This document shows positions 12,401 to 21,009 of a stretch of DNA of 64,000 nt, one piece after another. Origin of the DNA: Cristatella mucedo (lineage: Eukaryota; Bryozoa; Phylactolaemata; Cristatellidae); NCBI GenBank assembly GCA_009760855.2, contig WPIO01000081.1, forward strand, positions 1,103,001 through 1,167,000, in the 5' to 3' direction. Below the pieces are notes generated by a model. That model was given only the letters and a program-made list of their open reading frames with translations, was not told where the DNA came from and ran no database searches. A program made the position numbers and the translations under genes. Numbering within the stretch: position 1 is the stretch's first letter; each line of letters opens with the position of its first letter.

Positions 12401-14859
12401 GGAGCTAACCTGGGAACGGTTGAGGAGATGGTTTATTGTCGACATCAGCATTTTTGGATTGTGCATCTGTGATTCAACAATGTTTCTATAGAAGCTAGAC
12501 TTAGCCTTTGCTAGGATCGATTGGTACGACCTACAGTAGTCTTCATATGCCTGTCGATGGACAGTTAGTCTGGATCTTTTGTATGCCTTTTCAAGCTTTC
12601 GTTTAGTAGACTTGGCTAGTTTAATGTCTGTGGTAAACCATAGGCCGTCTGGGCGGGGGGCGCACAGTGCGCTTTGTCAAAGGTGCAAACTCGTCGAGCG
12701 TGTCAGCTAGTGTCGTGTTGTAGCAATCTACCAGTGATGACAGATCGGAGGGAGGACTGAGCAGCAAAGGTGAAGCAGATATGCTCGCACGGACAGCATC
12801 GATGTCAAGGGTCTTGAGGTTTCGCGATTCACAGGTTATTTTAGAGGAGAATGTGGGCACACACTGTAGATTGAATGAGATCTGCATGTGGTCAGATAAG
12901 CAGGATTTGGTGATAACTGGTGATGACAAAGTGCAGTTATATGAGAAAATCTGGTCGAGTGTGTGACCCTTGATGTGGTTAGGGCCATGCACATGAGTCA
13001 CAAGAGATAATGAGTCTGTCAATGCACGAAATTCGGTGCTGAAAGCGTCAGATAAGTTATCAAAGTGAACGTTGAAATCACCCATAACGAGGAAGGATCG
13101 ATTTCTTGCACACAGAATCGAAATGAGATCGGAGAAATCTGAGATAAAGGAGGATTCGGTACCTGGTGGGCGATAGACTACTGCCACTATCGGTAGCTTG
13201 TTTTCGGGAGAGGTAGTCATTAAGCCCTCTACTGCCCGAGGAGTTATTGTTAAAATGTTACTGTGGAAATGCTAACCCAACTGACCCCACATGTCTCAGG
13301 TTACTCTAATTGGCTGACTAATTTTCTCCGATGGGTCATGTGCATGGGACCAGTCACATCAAAGGTCACACTTTCGATCATATATTCTTCTGCCTTTATA
13401 TACTCACACTATGCATCGGAATCTATATCTTTAACAGCATGAATCCTCGTCGGTATCAACAATTCTCTGCGAATCACGAGACCATAAGAACCTTGATATC
13501 GAAGCTGTTCACGAAAAACATCTTCCTCGCCACTTCTACCTGATCTTTCATCTGATCTATCCTCAGTGGAATGCCAAGGCACAAAACTTGCCTCTTGTTC
13601 TGGAGGAGTTTGCTCCTCTGACACAGTGCATAGTGTACGCCCTTGCCAAGATACCTGTGGTATACTGCAGATGTTAAAACTAGCTTGGTAACAATTAAGT
13701 TTGAAAAAAGTATCTACAAATCGTGACTGCACATTGACTGGCATACCCAGTCTAGCGTCTGTAAGACCGAAGTGCAATTCCAGATGTACTATCCAAGAAT
13801 GGTAATGCCTACTATCTACTTTCTTAACTGCATCTAAGTGAGCATGATAAGAAGTGGCCCTTGCTGTGAAGTCGCTGATCGCTTTTCTCATTTATTTGCA
13901 AGATTCCGCCCGAAGGTGTCGTCCTCCCCAGAGTCTTCGTTCTCCTGTCCTTGCTCTTCCTCAATGTCTGCCCTCAAGCTCAGGCCCGTGCTGCCCTCAT
14001 TGCAAAGCTCACCCCCCCTGTCTAAGAATACTGCGAACCCTCTAGATCTCGTACCTACTGTTCTTGTGGGTTGCCTCGACTTGCATCTAGTCAAGCGAGC
14101 AGTAGAATTCTTTTTCCCCACTCATTTATGGGGTCACCAAAGGAGGCTTCTCCGAGGCCATAGTAATCAGCAGCAGTGCCCAAGTGGCCAGTGAAGATTA
14201 ACCAGACTCGCCCGACCGAAAACGACGCCTCCTACTGAAGGCGTCTCTTTCGTTTGTTCTCCGAAATCAATCAAAACTGGTAGATGAATCGCCACTAGGT
14301 CGGTTCTCCCTCAATTTAAAACTGCATGCGGTCGCAGTACTCTTGTTATGAGTCCCGAAGTAAGTTGCCAATGGTGCCAGGAATCAGTGGCCCTCCCCCA
14401 GGTACCACCTGCAACTTGGCCAGCCTGCGCCGGGTGGGAGCAATGTATGTCCACGGCACCTGATGAGGCAGGTGTACTACTTTATCGACTATGTTTAGCT
14501 TGTCAATCAGGAAGTGAGATGGAAAGGCCTGCACTATTGTTTGTGGGGGGGGGGGGGGCTGCTGCTGCAGCTGCTGCCCGAATGCAGCCAGGTATGAGTG
14601 GAGCCCCGTGAAGTGAACAGCTCTTAAGTTGTTCAGTCGACTGGTCGGTATTTACAGATATGCCGCGGGGAAGATTGACGTCGAACTGTGCGAAGCGACA
14701 CCCAAGGGCGATCTGTTCGTATCGGCGGAGCTAGTCAACCAAGGGCATGCCGTGCGGCTACCGTCAGCGGCCTCAGGCACTGTCGCCGGAAGAGGAAGGA
14801 CGATGGCCTCGATTGAGGATGGTGGAGCCGCCAGGCCCGTGGTTTACTTGCCTGCCTGA
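301..14859 (+). CDS. CCCH zinc-finger / extended Tudor-domain protein (5' end outside window)
   Basis: Seven exons (301-480, 2057-2155, 2329-2523, 2709-2766, 5790-5949, 10095-10318, 14658-14859) join with all phases matching and all introns GT-AG. In order the product has an acidic linker, one CCCH finger (C-x8-C-x5-C-x3-H), and one extended Tudor domain: a split OB/SN-like half, the Tudor core with LWYRAKI and [10 protein letters not shown], then the rest of the SN-like fold ending in LVNQGHAV. Core aromatic residues and the GN pair used to bind dimethylarginine are present. Extended Tudor domains dock Piwi-type proteins or other arginine-methylated partners in germ granules. A CCCH finger combined with Tudor is known from insect Yb-type proteins. 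A piRNA or germ-granule role is therefore inferred from family, not shown. Earlier exons are presumably left of the window. I cannot name an orthologue. Confidence 0.8.
1580..1800 (+). repeat. dispersed repeat shared with about 31598-31805
   Basis: Both places share a diverged but collinear stretch: ggcaagacct, then gacccg followed by ttaatgaaa, then a cgt near a ttcgac, then cgagtrgaattaagac and acggtcggsggc. Both end in a purine-rich run. No coding capacity or terminal structure is visible, so the class is unknown. Confidence 0.6.
1828..1857. repeat. perfect 30-bp palindrome
   Basis: ATTCCACCACCCGAC is followed directly by its exact reverse complement, with the centre between 1842 and 1843 (ACGT at the dyad). 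Downstream are repeated GATCATCA/GATCATC words. It lies directly after the dispersed repeat and may be an end-to-end pair of its termini. Confidence 0.9.
1938..1971. repeat. 15-bp stem, 4-base loop inverted repeat
   Basis: GGTGGCTGGTTTGCT is followed by TATG and then the exact reverse complement of the first 15 bases. It is a perfect hairpin lying 80 bp from the larger palindrome. Confidence 0.9.
2057..2155 (+). CDS. Tudor gene exon 2: CCCH zinc finger
   Basis: This short exon encodes [20 protein letters not shown] followed by H, an exact C-x8-C-x5-C-x3-H finger of the RNA-binding CCCH class. The acceptor is CTGTTTAG at 2056 and the donor is CCAG|GTACGG at 2156. A second AG at 2060 exists, but choosing it would break the phase with the exon ending at 480. 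Confidence 0.8.
2329..2523 (+). CDS. Tudor gene exon 3: first half of the extended Tudor SN-like fold
   Basis: The acceptor is TTTTTAATAAACAG and the donor is CGG|GTGAGC. It starts with two bases that complete a Gly codon with the previous exon. The reading [20 protein letters not shown] then [14 protein letters not shown] is the beta-strand pair that opens an extended Tudor domain, followed by [12 protein letters not shown]. Confidence 0.8.
2709..2766 (+). CDS. Tudor gene exon 4: 58-bp connecting helix exon
   Basis: This 58-bp exon lies between TACTTTCTAG and GTGAGTG. In the phase dictated by exon 3 it reads [19 protein letters not shown] plus two bases. That is the helix that usually precedes the Tudor core in extended Tudor domains. 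It would be missed by any length-filtered ORF search. Confidence 0.7.
2889..3017 (+). repeat. three-copy tandem repeat, period about 42 bp
   Basis: The block GTATTTAAAGTAGGGGGTTA followed by TTATGGATACTGTTCGCTGG recurs three times (repeat anchors at 2900, 2942, 2983), nearly identical. It sits in intron 4 of the Tudor gene just after the 58-bp exon. Recent local duplication. Confidence 0.9.
3108..3400 (-). mobile_element. LINE family 1, 3' UTR fragment
   Basis: The minus strand carries the family 1 3' UTR and tail, ending at an (ATT)n run near 3108-3125. The tail core (AGAAAGAGATCGAG) and the upstream words AACATGGTTAGG and CAGCATGCA match the better copies at 10427-10700 and 32957-33250. 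It is 5'-truncated. Confidence 0.7.
3565..3975 (+). mobile_element. LINE family 1 remnants, plus strand (tail, then RT C-terminal piece)
   Basis: 3565-3715 is a family 1 3' end (CTAGAAAGAAATCAAG, then an ATT-rich run). 3755-3975 reads [18 protein letters not shown] and [20 protein letters not shown]. These match [18 protein letters not shown] and [20 protein letters not shown] of the better copy at 10715-12466. They are two separate old insertions. Confidence 0.65.
4800..4985 (-). mobile_element. tRNA-derived SINE (family A), minus strand
   Basis: On the minus strand a tRNA-like head with a degraded B box (GGATTCGAAACC on plus) is followed by the family body, including CGATCCTTTATCGCCACTGC and GGCTGTTTAACCAGC. 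The same body recurs at 5568-5735, 18395-18480, 21790-21960, 31978-32285 and 41565-41700. Confidence 0.75.
4988..5033 (+). repeat. (AC)n / (TATG)n simple repeat
   Basis: ACACACACATATATATGTGTGTATGTATATATATA is a short compound microsatellite with a partly self-complementary core. Confidence 0.8.
5384..5436 (+). repeat. (GT)n(GTGC)n compound microsatellite
   Basis: Alternating GT with GTGC and CGCG interruptions. It lies immediately before the 79-bp tandem duplication. Confidence 0.9.
5445..5602 (+). repeat. 79-bp tandem duplication
   Basis: The block beginning TCGTGTTTATCTCTGTGCTC recurs after 79 bp with one visible difference (GTGTAAGTA versus GTGTGAGTA). The second copy runs into the plus-strand SINE, so the start of the SINE head is partly duplicated with it. 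Confidence 0.9.
5568..5735 (+). mobile_element. tRNA-derived SINE (family A), plus strand
   Basis: The head TCTTAGCCCAAGGGTAAGGA and GGGTTTGGGCCC stand in for the A and B boxes. The body then has CATCCTTTATGGCCTACTGC, GGTGATAGCCTTTAAGGCTC and GAGGCTGTTGAATCAGCT. It ends 55 bp before the Tudor-core exon acceptor. Confidence 0.7.
5790..5949 (+). CDS. Tudor gene exon 5: Tudor core, N-terminal strands
   Basis: I place the acceptor at CATATGCCTTTTAG (5789). The single leading base completes an Asn codon and gives [12 protein letters not shown], the usual end of the connecting helix. The core strand follows as [20 protein letters not shown]. The donor is ACT|GTGAGT at 5950, exactly on a codon boundary, matching the next exon. 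Confidence 0.8.
6088..6330 (+). mobile_element. LINE family 1 RT C-terminal segment, plus strand (left hairpin arm)
   Basis: Reads [20 protein letters not shown] through KLVYAFVT in the plus direction. The same protein segment lies in reverse at 6489-6728 as part of the next element, so the two form a long inverted repeat with a spacer of about 160 bp. Confidence 0.8.
6331..9201 (-). mobile_element. LINE family 1 copy, near-complete ORF with frameshifts
   Basis: Minus-strand CR1/L2-type (Jockey superfamily) non-LTR element inside Tudor intron 5. From 9201 downwards it reads an N-terminal segment ([20 protein letters not shown]), an AP-like endonuclease ([31 protein letters not shown]) and a reverse transcriptase ([38 protein letters not shown]). 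The pieces lie in several frames with stops between them, and motif C is ADD preceded by Cys. It ends abruptly at the LHWLPV-equivalent near 6331, so the 3' UTR is missing. Inactive. Confidence 0.85.
9450..9960 (+). mobile_element. LINE family 1 3' end, plus strand
   Basis: Degenerate coding C terminus ([16 protein letters not shown]) leads into the family 3' UTR and the hairpin tail. The tail is GTGCCTAGAAAGAGATTGAG followed by TTCTCTGAAGGCGC. It ends in (AAT)n at 9931-9958. Confidence 0.8.
9961..10075 (-). mobile_element. LINE family 1 tail-only copy, minus strand
   Basis: A strongly 5'-truncated insertion. It holds only the hairpin tail and the start of the 3' UTR, in the opposite direction to the element ending at 9960 and sharing the same (AAT)n run. 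It ends 20 bp before the Tudor exon at 10095. Confidence 0.75.
10095..10318 (+). CDS. Tudor gene exon 6: Tudor core C-terminal half and SN-like fold
   Basis: The acceptor TTGTATTGCAG starts in phase 0 and reads [20 protein letters not shown], the hallmark strand-turn of germline Tudor domains. It then reads [12 protein letters not shown] and a helix region up to LLFAQILK. The donor AAGAG|GTTGGC at 10319 leaves two bases that pair with the first base of the next exon. Confidence 0.85.
10427..13214 (-). mobile_element. LINE family 1, best-preserved copy (5'-truncated)
   Basis: This minus-strand element is in Tudor intron 6. It has an endonuclease segment (13220-12621; [26 protein letters not shown]) and a continuous 583-codon reverse transcriptase frame (12466-10715). 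The RT has [37 protein letters not shown] and [10 protein letters not shown]. One extra G in a G6 run near 12652 separates the two frames. A TAA at 10715-10717 truncates the C terminus relative to other copies. The 3' UTR ends in the conserved hairpin and (ATT)n at 10427. It begins about 13214, inside the endonuclease. Confidence 0.9.
13322..14120 (+). mobile_element. LINE family 1 old copy, plus strand
   Basis: The plus strand reads [18 protein letters not shown] (endonuclease end), then a decayed linker around NLDIEAV and EEFAPLT. It then reads [12 protein letters not shown] and [14 protein letters not shown] with [10 protein letters not shown], matching the better copy in the same order. 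Very degenerate. It stands head-to-head with the element ending at 13214. Confidence 0.65.
14658..14859 (+). CDS. Tudor gene exon 7: end of SN-like fold and C terminus
   Basis: After TATTTACAG the exon reads [20 protein letters not shown] and [11 protein letters not shown], the last strands and helix of the extended Tudor domain. A low-complexity tail follows to a TGA at 14857-14859. An undetected donor in the tail is possible, since another frame stays open to 15109, but the tail has no recognised domain. Confidence 0.7.
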
Positions 14860-16029
14860 GCTACTGGTGCTCGCCAATGAGGCCGTGCCACCAGAGCCGG
14901 CTGGTGGGCCTGCTTGCCCGAGACATAAGTCAGGCACCGGTGCATCATCGCTGGTCCCACTGAGCGGTCTTTCTCACCATTTTGTTGCCGCTTGCCAACC
15001 GATTCGCTGCTGCTCGCGAGCCTCTTGTGATGTTCGGGGCTCATGGCACGAGGGAGTGGAGCAGCTGCTCAATGCAGCAGCCGCAGGCTCCAGCTGTAGT
15101 GCTGGCTGACAGCTCGCCTGTCGTGCGTGAGTGCTAGTCAGTCTCCCAGTCTCCCGATGTGTGCACGGTAGCAGTGTGCATGCCGGTGCTTCACTGTTCG
15201 AGAAAATGTATCACGGCTGGCGCTTCCTTTAGTTTAAGTTTTGTGATTAAACTCATGTTCTTATTTTGCATTGATGCCCCTGCTCCATTTACTTGCTGGG
15301 GTTCTACCTGTCGGGCGGCATTGGTGCATCGCCTAGCCCTGGCTGATTGTTTACCCGTGCAAAGTCGGTTATTTGCTCCTTCGCCATGCCACGTGTTTGT
15401 TATATCATAGCTCGGAATCTCCTTACGGGAGATTGGGTAAGCGGTGGGCACTTAGGCGATAATGTCTAGTGATAACACCTGGCGTAGTTTGGAAACTTCA
15501 ACCTGTTTGCTGTGGCTGGGGCTGCGAATTCGCTGCCTATGCTGCAGAAGATAGCCTTTTGTTGTTGTCCTTTGAGATTGATTACGACTAATCATTAATA
15601 CGAAAAATTACTGACCAGCAAGCCTCTTCACTGTATGCAAAAGTAACGTTTGAACTTTTTATATTGGCCTTGAGCAGTACTTTAATCACTACGGTTAGGT
15701 GTGAGCGAAACTGATATTCTTCTATTCCTTATTTTCGGTCCACATGTCAGTTTAACTTTATATCAAGCCTCGGCTGTACTGGTTGCTAGGGAAAGCATCG
15801 AGGAGTCACCTGCTACTACCCTGCATTGTGGAGGCTTTGGGACCCCTTCACATCACCGCTAAAGCAGCACTAACAATTATATCACCATGCTGTGCTGGCG
15901 TGCTGTTATATATGCAGTAACCAGTTCGAACGATACGTAGTGCCTTAAGCCGTAATGCATTGGAATATATCTGTCTGTAGCTTCACGACACGACGTGGAT
16001 TTACGCGGGTGTTACACTAAAATTTGTCT
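14860..16029. other. region after the Tudor gene without recognised gene
   Basis: It contains the probable Tudor 3' UTR up to about 15270. Beyond that I see no coding region, no repeat copy and no RNA gene. Confidence 0.4.
15246..15251 (+). promoter_or_regulatory. candidate polyadenylation signal ATTAAA for the Tudor gene
   Basis: An ATTAAA hexamer lies about 390 bp after the stop codon of the Tudor gene, followed by a T-rich stretch (ATGTTCTTATTTTG). It is the first reasonable signal I see on this strand after the stop. Motif-only evidence. Confidence 0.3.
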
Positions 16030-16335
16030 ATTGATTCTCTCGCAGCGATTTGTAAGGCGCAGCGACAGAGATTTAGTTCTCTTGGCTCTATACAAACGAC
16101 TTATAACTATAAGGCTGGTGAGTTTTCGGTAGCTCACTCTTCAAGCCTAGGCGGATTTCGCTAAGCATTCGGTAGCCAACAGACTTAATCTCACGAAGCT
16201 CAAAGAGATTGTGAAAAGCATAGCTAAGTAAGGAGAGCAGTCGAGGAAGCGAGCAGAAAGGAAGTAGCTACTCAGGACGGCAGGAAAGGAGGTCGCAGTC
16301 GGCAAGAGAGTTGAGGCTGCGTGTGAATGCTAAAG
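16030..16335 (-). mobile_element. LINE family 2 3' fragment (minus), next to a degraded tail on plus
   Basis: 16110-16335 on the minus strand matches the family 2 C terminus (words AGGCGGATTTCGCTAAGCAT, TCGGTAGCCAACAGACTTAA, GGAGAGCAGTCGAGGAAG). 16030-16110 on plus resembles a worn hairpin tail (GGCGCAGCGACAGAGATTTA). Both are old. Confidence 0.5.
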
Positions 16336-18149
16336 TCTCCAGCAGTTAATAACGGCCTGTCAAAGGGGGATAATTTGGTGAGGAAGAATAAAAACTCTTA
16401 TACGTAAATTAGGTTAGACAGCCGGAAAAGGATCGGCAGAAACAGCAGTGAGAGGCACAGTTCACATTTGGATCTGACGGCAGCTGATTTAAAGGATGGC
16501 CCGTGCGATTGGCTGCGGGTTTAATAGCCAGACGATTCACGAAAAACGACAGCAACGACAGCTTTGTCAGACCGTGCGAACTGAAACATGGAAACCGGTT
16601 GTGGCGGACTCAGACACTATGCTGCCAGAGTTAGGCGTCATCCGCCACTCACCCAAAAGACATGAGCTTCAATAGGTCGAAGAGATGAGGTGAGATGTGG
16701 CAGTTGCAACTTTCGCGACAGACGAGACTAGCTACTTCGTTATTCACCATCCGTTAGCGTCTGTTTCCACCGGCAGTTAGACCTTCGCTCTGAGAGTCAC
16801 TTTTGCTTAATAACTATATCATTGGCTAATAATTATCTTAAGAATAAATTAAAATTGGTAATAAGCGAATTTGCTTCTAAGTGACTTTTGTCAGCACAAA
16901 GTGCCATGCTCGGCATATAAGTAGACAACGATGGGTTAAGACAAATTGTAAGCAGCATCACGATCTATCGTAGAGTCATTTGATGCAATCTGGTAATCCT
17001 GAAAAGGCAAGATGTATCTCTAATGTCTGAAGAAATTACTGCACAACATTAAGACACCCCTTACTTTGAGGGCAATAAAAGCAAAGCTAAAAAGCGCACA
17101 TTCCTCACGGATCTGTAGGCTAGTATCTTTCATGTTCTCTATCAATTACCAATTGAAACTCCAAGCTTATTTCCAGTGTACGTGAATTACATGTAACTTC
17201 TTTGAATGCTATACAAATGCATCAGTAATATATTTATGCCATTGGTAGTGTATGTGCACGAGTTTTTATGTACCTGAGTTTTTGGTAAGAGGCAGTGAGA
17301 CAATGGAATGAGCTGCTCCCAAAAAAGCTACCTGACGGACTCTCCGATACGTCCGCTTCGGTGGATATATCAGCGGCTACATGCATATAACCATTGTAAA
17401 TAGTGAAAGTATGGGCTGTGGACGCGACGGCTCATGTGCTATTTAAATGCTTCCAAGTAAAGTTAGGGGTGTTTTGTTGTGACTACCACTTCGAAACACG
17501 ATTTTTGCCCTTGGGGAGTAAATGTTATGATCATTACTTCCTAAAAACCACGCCATGGTAACAACGGTAGAGCAAATCGAAACTGACCCTGAATTGACGT
17601 TGAAATTAAACCCACTCACACTGAGAAAACTGACAAAGTTGCGTCTTGTGGTGCACATATAGTCAGAAAGAAAGGCAAACGAATCTAAATTACCGTGTAT
17701 TACTCACACTGGAGTCATACAAAAATGACAACTTGAAAGAGCTGTTCAGAAATTAACATTTTTACTAAATTTGCGGCTATACCGCAACTTCCGTTAACAA
17801 AGAAGCCTCAAAAAGAAGTCCCTTACATATTTTCGCTGCAGCTTAGTCGGTAACTTGCCGTGAATTAGAGGAATGAGCACTTTCCGACGTTCTACCGGAG
17901 TCTCCCGTTTGATCCACAGAGAACCCGTCCGCTGCGACCAGTCCATTTTGGAATAGGGTACCTCAGTCTCGTGAATTCCAATAAATTCCAATATTCCAAA
18001 ATTTCAATAGGCAAACAAGACATGGAAATTTCCTACGGGCAGCTTGAAAGCCCACCAAGAAAGACTAATTTTTGGGGTTTCCTGTGACCTCCCATCCAGG
18101 TGTGCATGCTTCAAGACGCTCAGCAACATGCTAAGTTGGTTTGATCATT
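16336..18149. other. stretch without recognised gene
   Basis: AT-rich, with no long frame. A plus-strand reading near 17300 (QWNELLPKKLPDGLSD) resembles the WNSLP motif at the end of LINE reverse transcriptases and may be another relic. Nothing else is supported. Confidence 0.3.
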
Positions 18150-18714
18150 ATTTAATATTAGACAGTTAGCTGCGATCCAATCGAAAATGTGAGCAATACA
18201 AGCAGCAAGGGGTTGAAGACAGTCTGCCGTGCTGAAAGGCCGAAAAAGATTAAAGCACAACTGTAGCTGTGTGCTCTCTGCACAAAAACGAGAGCCATGA
18301 TTGTGCTCGGCGATTATGTTGCCAAGAGATAATATAAACTATGAAAAGTAAGTAGCACTAGAACAGATCCCGGCTATCCCGCATATAAAAGCTGACAGGA
18401 CGATGGTTGGCCTTTACGGCTATCACCACTGCATGCAGCAGTCGATAAAGAATCGCCCACTGCAGGACTCGAACAGTTTCAGTGTAGTGCCACTGACACC
18501 CAGGCGAGACAATGGGTCCTCAAGAAGCACATGTGATGAATAATATCAGATGCTGCCGAAAGATCCAGCAGAACTAGGACGGAAACTCTTCCCAAGTCAG
18601 TATTCCTGATGTTGTTATATCAATCGCAGCAGTAGTGACCTAACCGGATATTACATGCTTGGTTTTCAGCTTTGATATATGAACTTATAGCTGGTTAGCC
18701 ACTACTGCATGCAA
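18150..18714 (-). mobile_element. old LINE RT remnant, minus strand, interrupted by a SINE piece
   Basis: Minus-strand readings match the RT region around motif C and motif A of family 1 at DNA level (for example GTGTAGTGCCACTGACACCC and GATGCTGCCGAAAGATCCAG on plus). It is split by a SINE fragment at about 18395-18480. Far too decayed to code. Confidence 0.55.
18395..18480 (-). mobile_element. partial tRNA-derived SINE (family A)
   Basis: Contains the body words GGCCTTTACGGCTATCACCA and GATAAAGAATCGCCCACTGC followed by CAGGACTCGAAC, the end of the B box. Truncated on both sides and nested in the LINE remnant. Confidence 0.6.
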
Positions 18715-19580
18715 CAGTGTCAGCATGCATAAATACACGAAGGAAAATTCACAGGGACCCACTCAATGCTTTCATAAATAGGCGCGTTTTTAATTTTTTT
18801 TAATTGTGGTCAAGTCAGTGGATGTCGTGACGCAAGTCAGGAGTAAAGTCCAGGCTTTGGGAGCATACGAAATGCATGTAATGTAATGTATCTTCGTCTG
18901 TAACTCCACAAAGTCATACAGACCATGTGGGTGTTACGCAGGGGAGTTTTGTATAGCCCACTCACAGCCTAAGCGGCTTTCGGTATGCATTCGGTAGCCA
19001 ATAGACTTAATCTCGCCCAACAAAGAGAAAGTGGGAAGCATAGCAGAGTCAGGAGAGCAGTTGAGGTAGTGAGTAGCATGGAAGTAGCAGCTCATAACCA
19101 CTGAAAAGGATGTGCCATAGTCGGCAGTAGGAGAGTAGTTGTCGTTGCGCAAGAATTGAGGAAGCGAGTTCCACAGTCTAGGACCTGCAGAGCTAAAGCT
19201 TCTGTCGCCAACGGCATTTAAGCGGAGTGCATGGTCTCCAAAGAATTTGAGGTTTGTACGAGGCATAGGTAAACAGTTAGATTACGAAAAGTGGGTGGTC
19301 GGATGCTTAGCCTGGTGGGCGAGTAGATCTGATAGGTGGGCTGGAGCCAAGGAATGAAGGGACCTAAAAGTGAGAGAGAAAACCTTAAAGTCGATCCGTT
19401 GCTTGACTGAGAGCCAGTGCAGGTCGGCGAAAAGTGTCGTGATGTGGTCACTGCGAATCTCACGACAGAATAGTTCTGATTGGTAAGCTAGAACCAGAGA
19501 ATGAAGGAACCTAAAAGTCAGTAGGAATATGTGACGGAAGTCGGTATTACCAGTTTGACGTTTGGAAGGGTCCGCCATGT
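18715..19580 (-). mobile_element. LINE family 1 3' part, split by a nested LINE family 2
   Basis: Family 1 sequence runs from 19580 to 19207, then resumes at 18868 down to 18715. The break falls in the family word ACTAAATGCATGGTCTCC. TGCATG is present at both borders, so it looks like a target-site duplication of about 7 bp around the family 2 insertion. Confidence 0.7.
18869..19206 (-). mobile_element. LINE family 2 3' end, nested
   Basis: Minus strand reads AVGDRSFSSAGPRLWNSLPQ and FLRNDNYSPTADYGTSFS, the family 2 C terminus. The 3' UTR and a (CATTA)n-type end follow at about 18869-18890. Nearly identical to 32416-32790. Confidence 0.8.
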
Positions 19581-19714
19581 AGAAGTAGCTTGAATGGTCA
19601 GTCGGTTACCACCATATTCTTGGGATAGCAAACTTCATGGCTCTCTTTACTTTTCTGTACCCGCTTGTAAAAGTACAAGATTACATACATAAAAAATGTT
19701 TTATATTAAGGAGT

Positions 19715-19800
19715 ATACGTGAAGCGCTTAGAAAGAGATTGAGTTCTCCGAGGGCGTTTATCAAGTGTATTATTGTTCTTGTTGTTATTGTGCAAAAAAT
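19715..19800 (+). mobile_element. LINE family 1 tail-only copy
   Basis: AGCGCTTAGAAAGAGATTGA then GTTCTCCGAGGGCG and TATCAAGTG, followed by an ATT-rich run. A hairpin-tail-only insertion. Confidence 0.6.
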
Positions 19801-21009
19801 GTCATCTAGTGAGTGGCAATTGTTTATGTTAGCCTCAAGAATCATGTTTGCGGTTTTGTTATGTAAATTAAGGTGCTCAGGCCTTACATTTTCCGACGGG
19901 CATACCGAAATATGATGTTTAGGGTTCGTACATCTTAACACACTCTTGCACAGAGTCGTTTTTCACGCTCGGCTAGATATTATACGCACATTTACCTAAA
20001 TGCATCGGCTGGGTGAAAGCAACCTCTTGGTGCCGTGTCACTCAAATATTTGCTTTTCTCTAACTCTACAATGACAATTTAAAATGTTTGCATAAGGACG
20101 TTTACCGGTACACTTCCACGGATAATAATGTAAAGTGTCACGTCCTAGCCTTTACTTGGTGAACCGTTCCACATTGGGTAGTTTAAATATGACAGCCCTG
20201 AGCAAAGAAGCTAAGTTTTATGGAATCTTACCCATTTTTTTCAGCTTAGGCATATAGGCATAAGGAAAAACTTTGTACCTACGGATACAAAATAAATTAA
20301 AATTTGTTACCTGGTGCTTGGCTGAGTCATTGACGTCTATTAAATGTCACTCCCGGAAGTAATGGTTGGATCTTGCCGCGAGACGGACGGACTTTCTTGC
20401 TTTAATTAGTAGGGTTTCGAAACAAGTCACGTCGCTGTTTAAAGCTTCAATTTCATGTAAAAAAAAGTGTAGTAATGTCAGTCGCTTCAATACTCTGCAA
20501 CCATCAATCTTGATTCGTTGCCCCGAAACAAACTGCACAAGAGAGAGCCTGGAAACATAAAATAGACTGACGTACACAGCTGAGCGGAATCGGTTTGTGG
20601 AAGCAGTGAGGTTTTCTATCAATTCACTTTAAGAATTTTGGCGAAACAAGCGTTTGCTCCTCTGCAGGTCACTGACTGCATAAATTGCTTCCAAAAATTT
20701 TTTACCCAACTTTTATCTTTTCTCTGCGTATCCTCGCACCGATCCTTTCCAGACGTCTTGATCGCCGCTACTTCCGCGATACTCGCTTCCTCGACTGCCC
20801 TCACGGCTTGGCCTCACGTTTCTCATTGTATCCTAATGGGAGAGACGGCCACTCTTTGGCTTCAGTGTGAGAACCGAAAGCGGCCGTAGGCTTTGATTGC
20901 TATACCGAAAGATTGTCAGTGTAAAACCCGCAAGGTCTTCTTTTTTTTTTACTTTGTGGATAGATGAAGATATACAGGCAGTTAAATTTTGATGAAATGT
21001 TGGAAAAAT
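19801..21009. other. stretch without recognised gene
   Basis: Short frames on both strands show no domain. A mirrored 20347-20804 pair of frames is probably chance. Confidence 0.35.

Noticed and set aside
12237-12491. Plus-strand frame inside the 10427-13214 element
   Set aside because: Antisense of the endonuclease-RT linker; the same frame appears antisense in the copy at 7616-7846.
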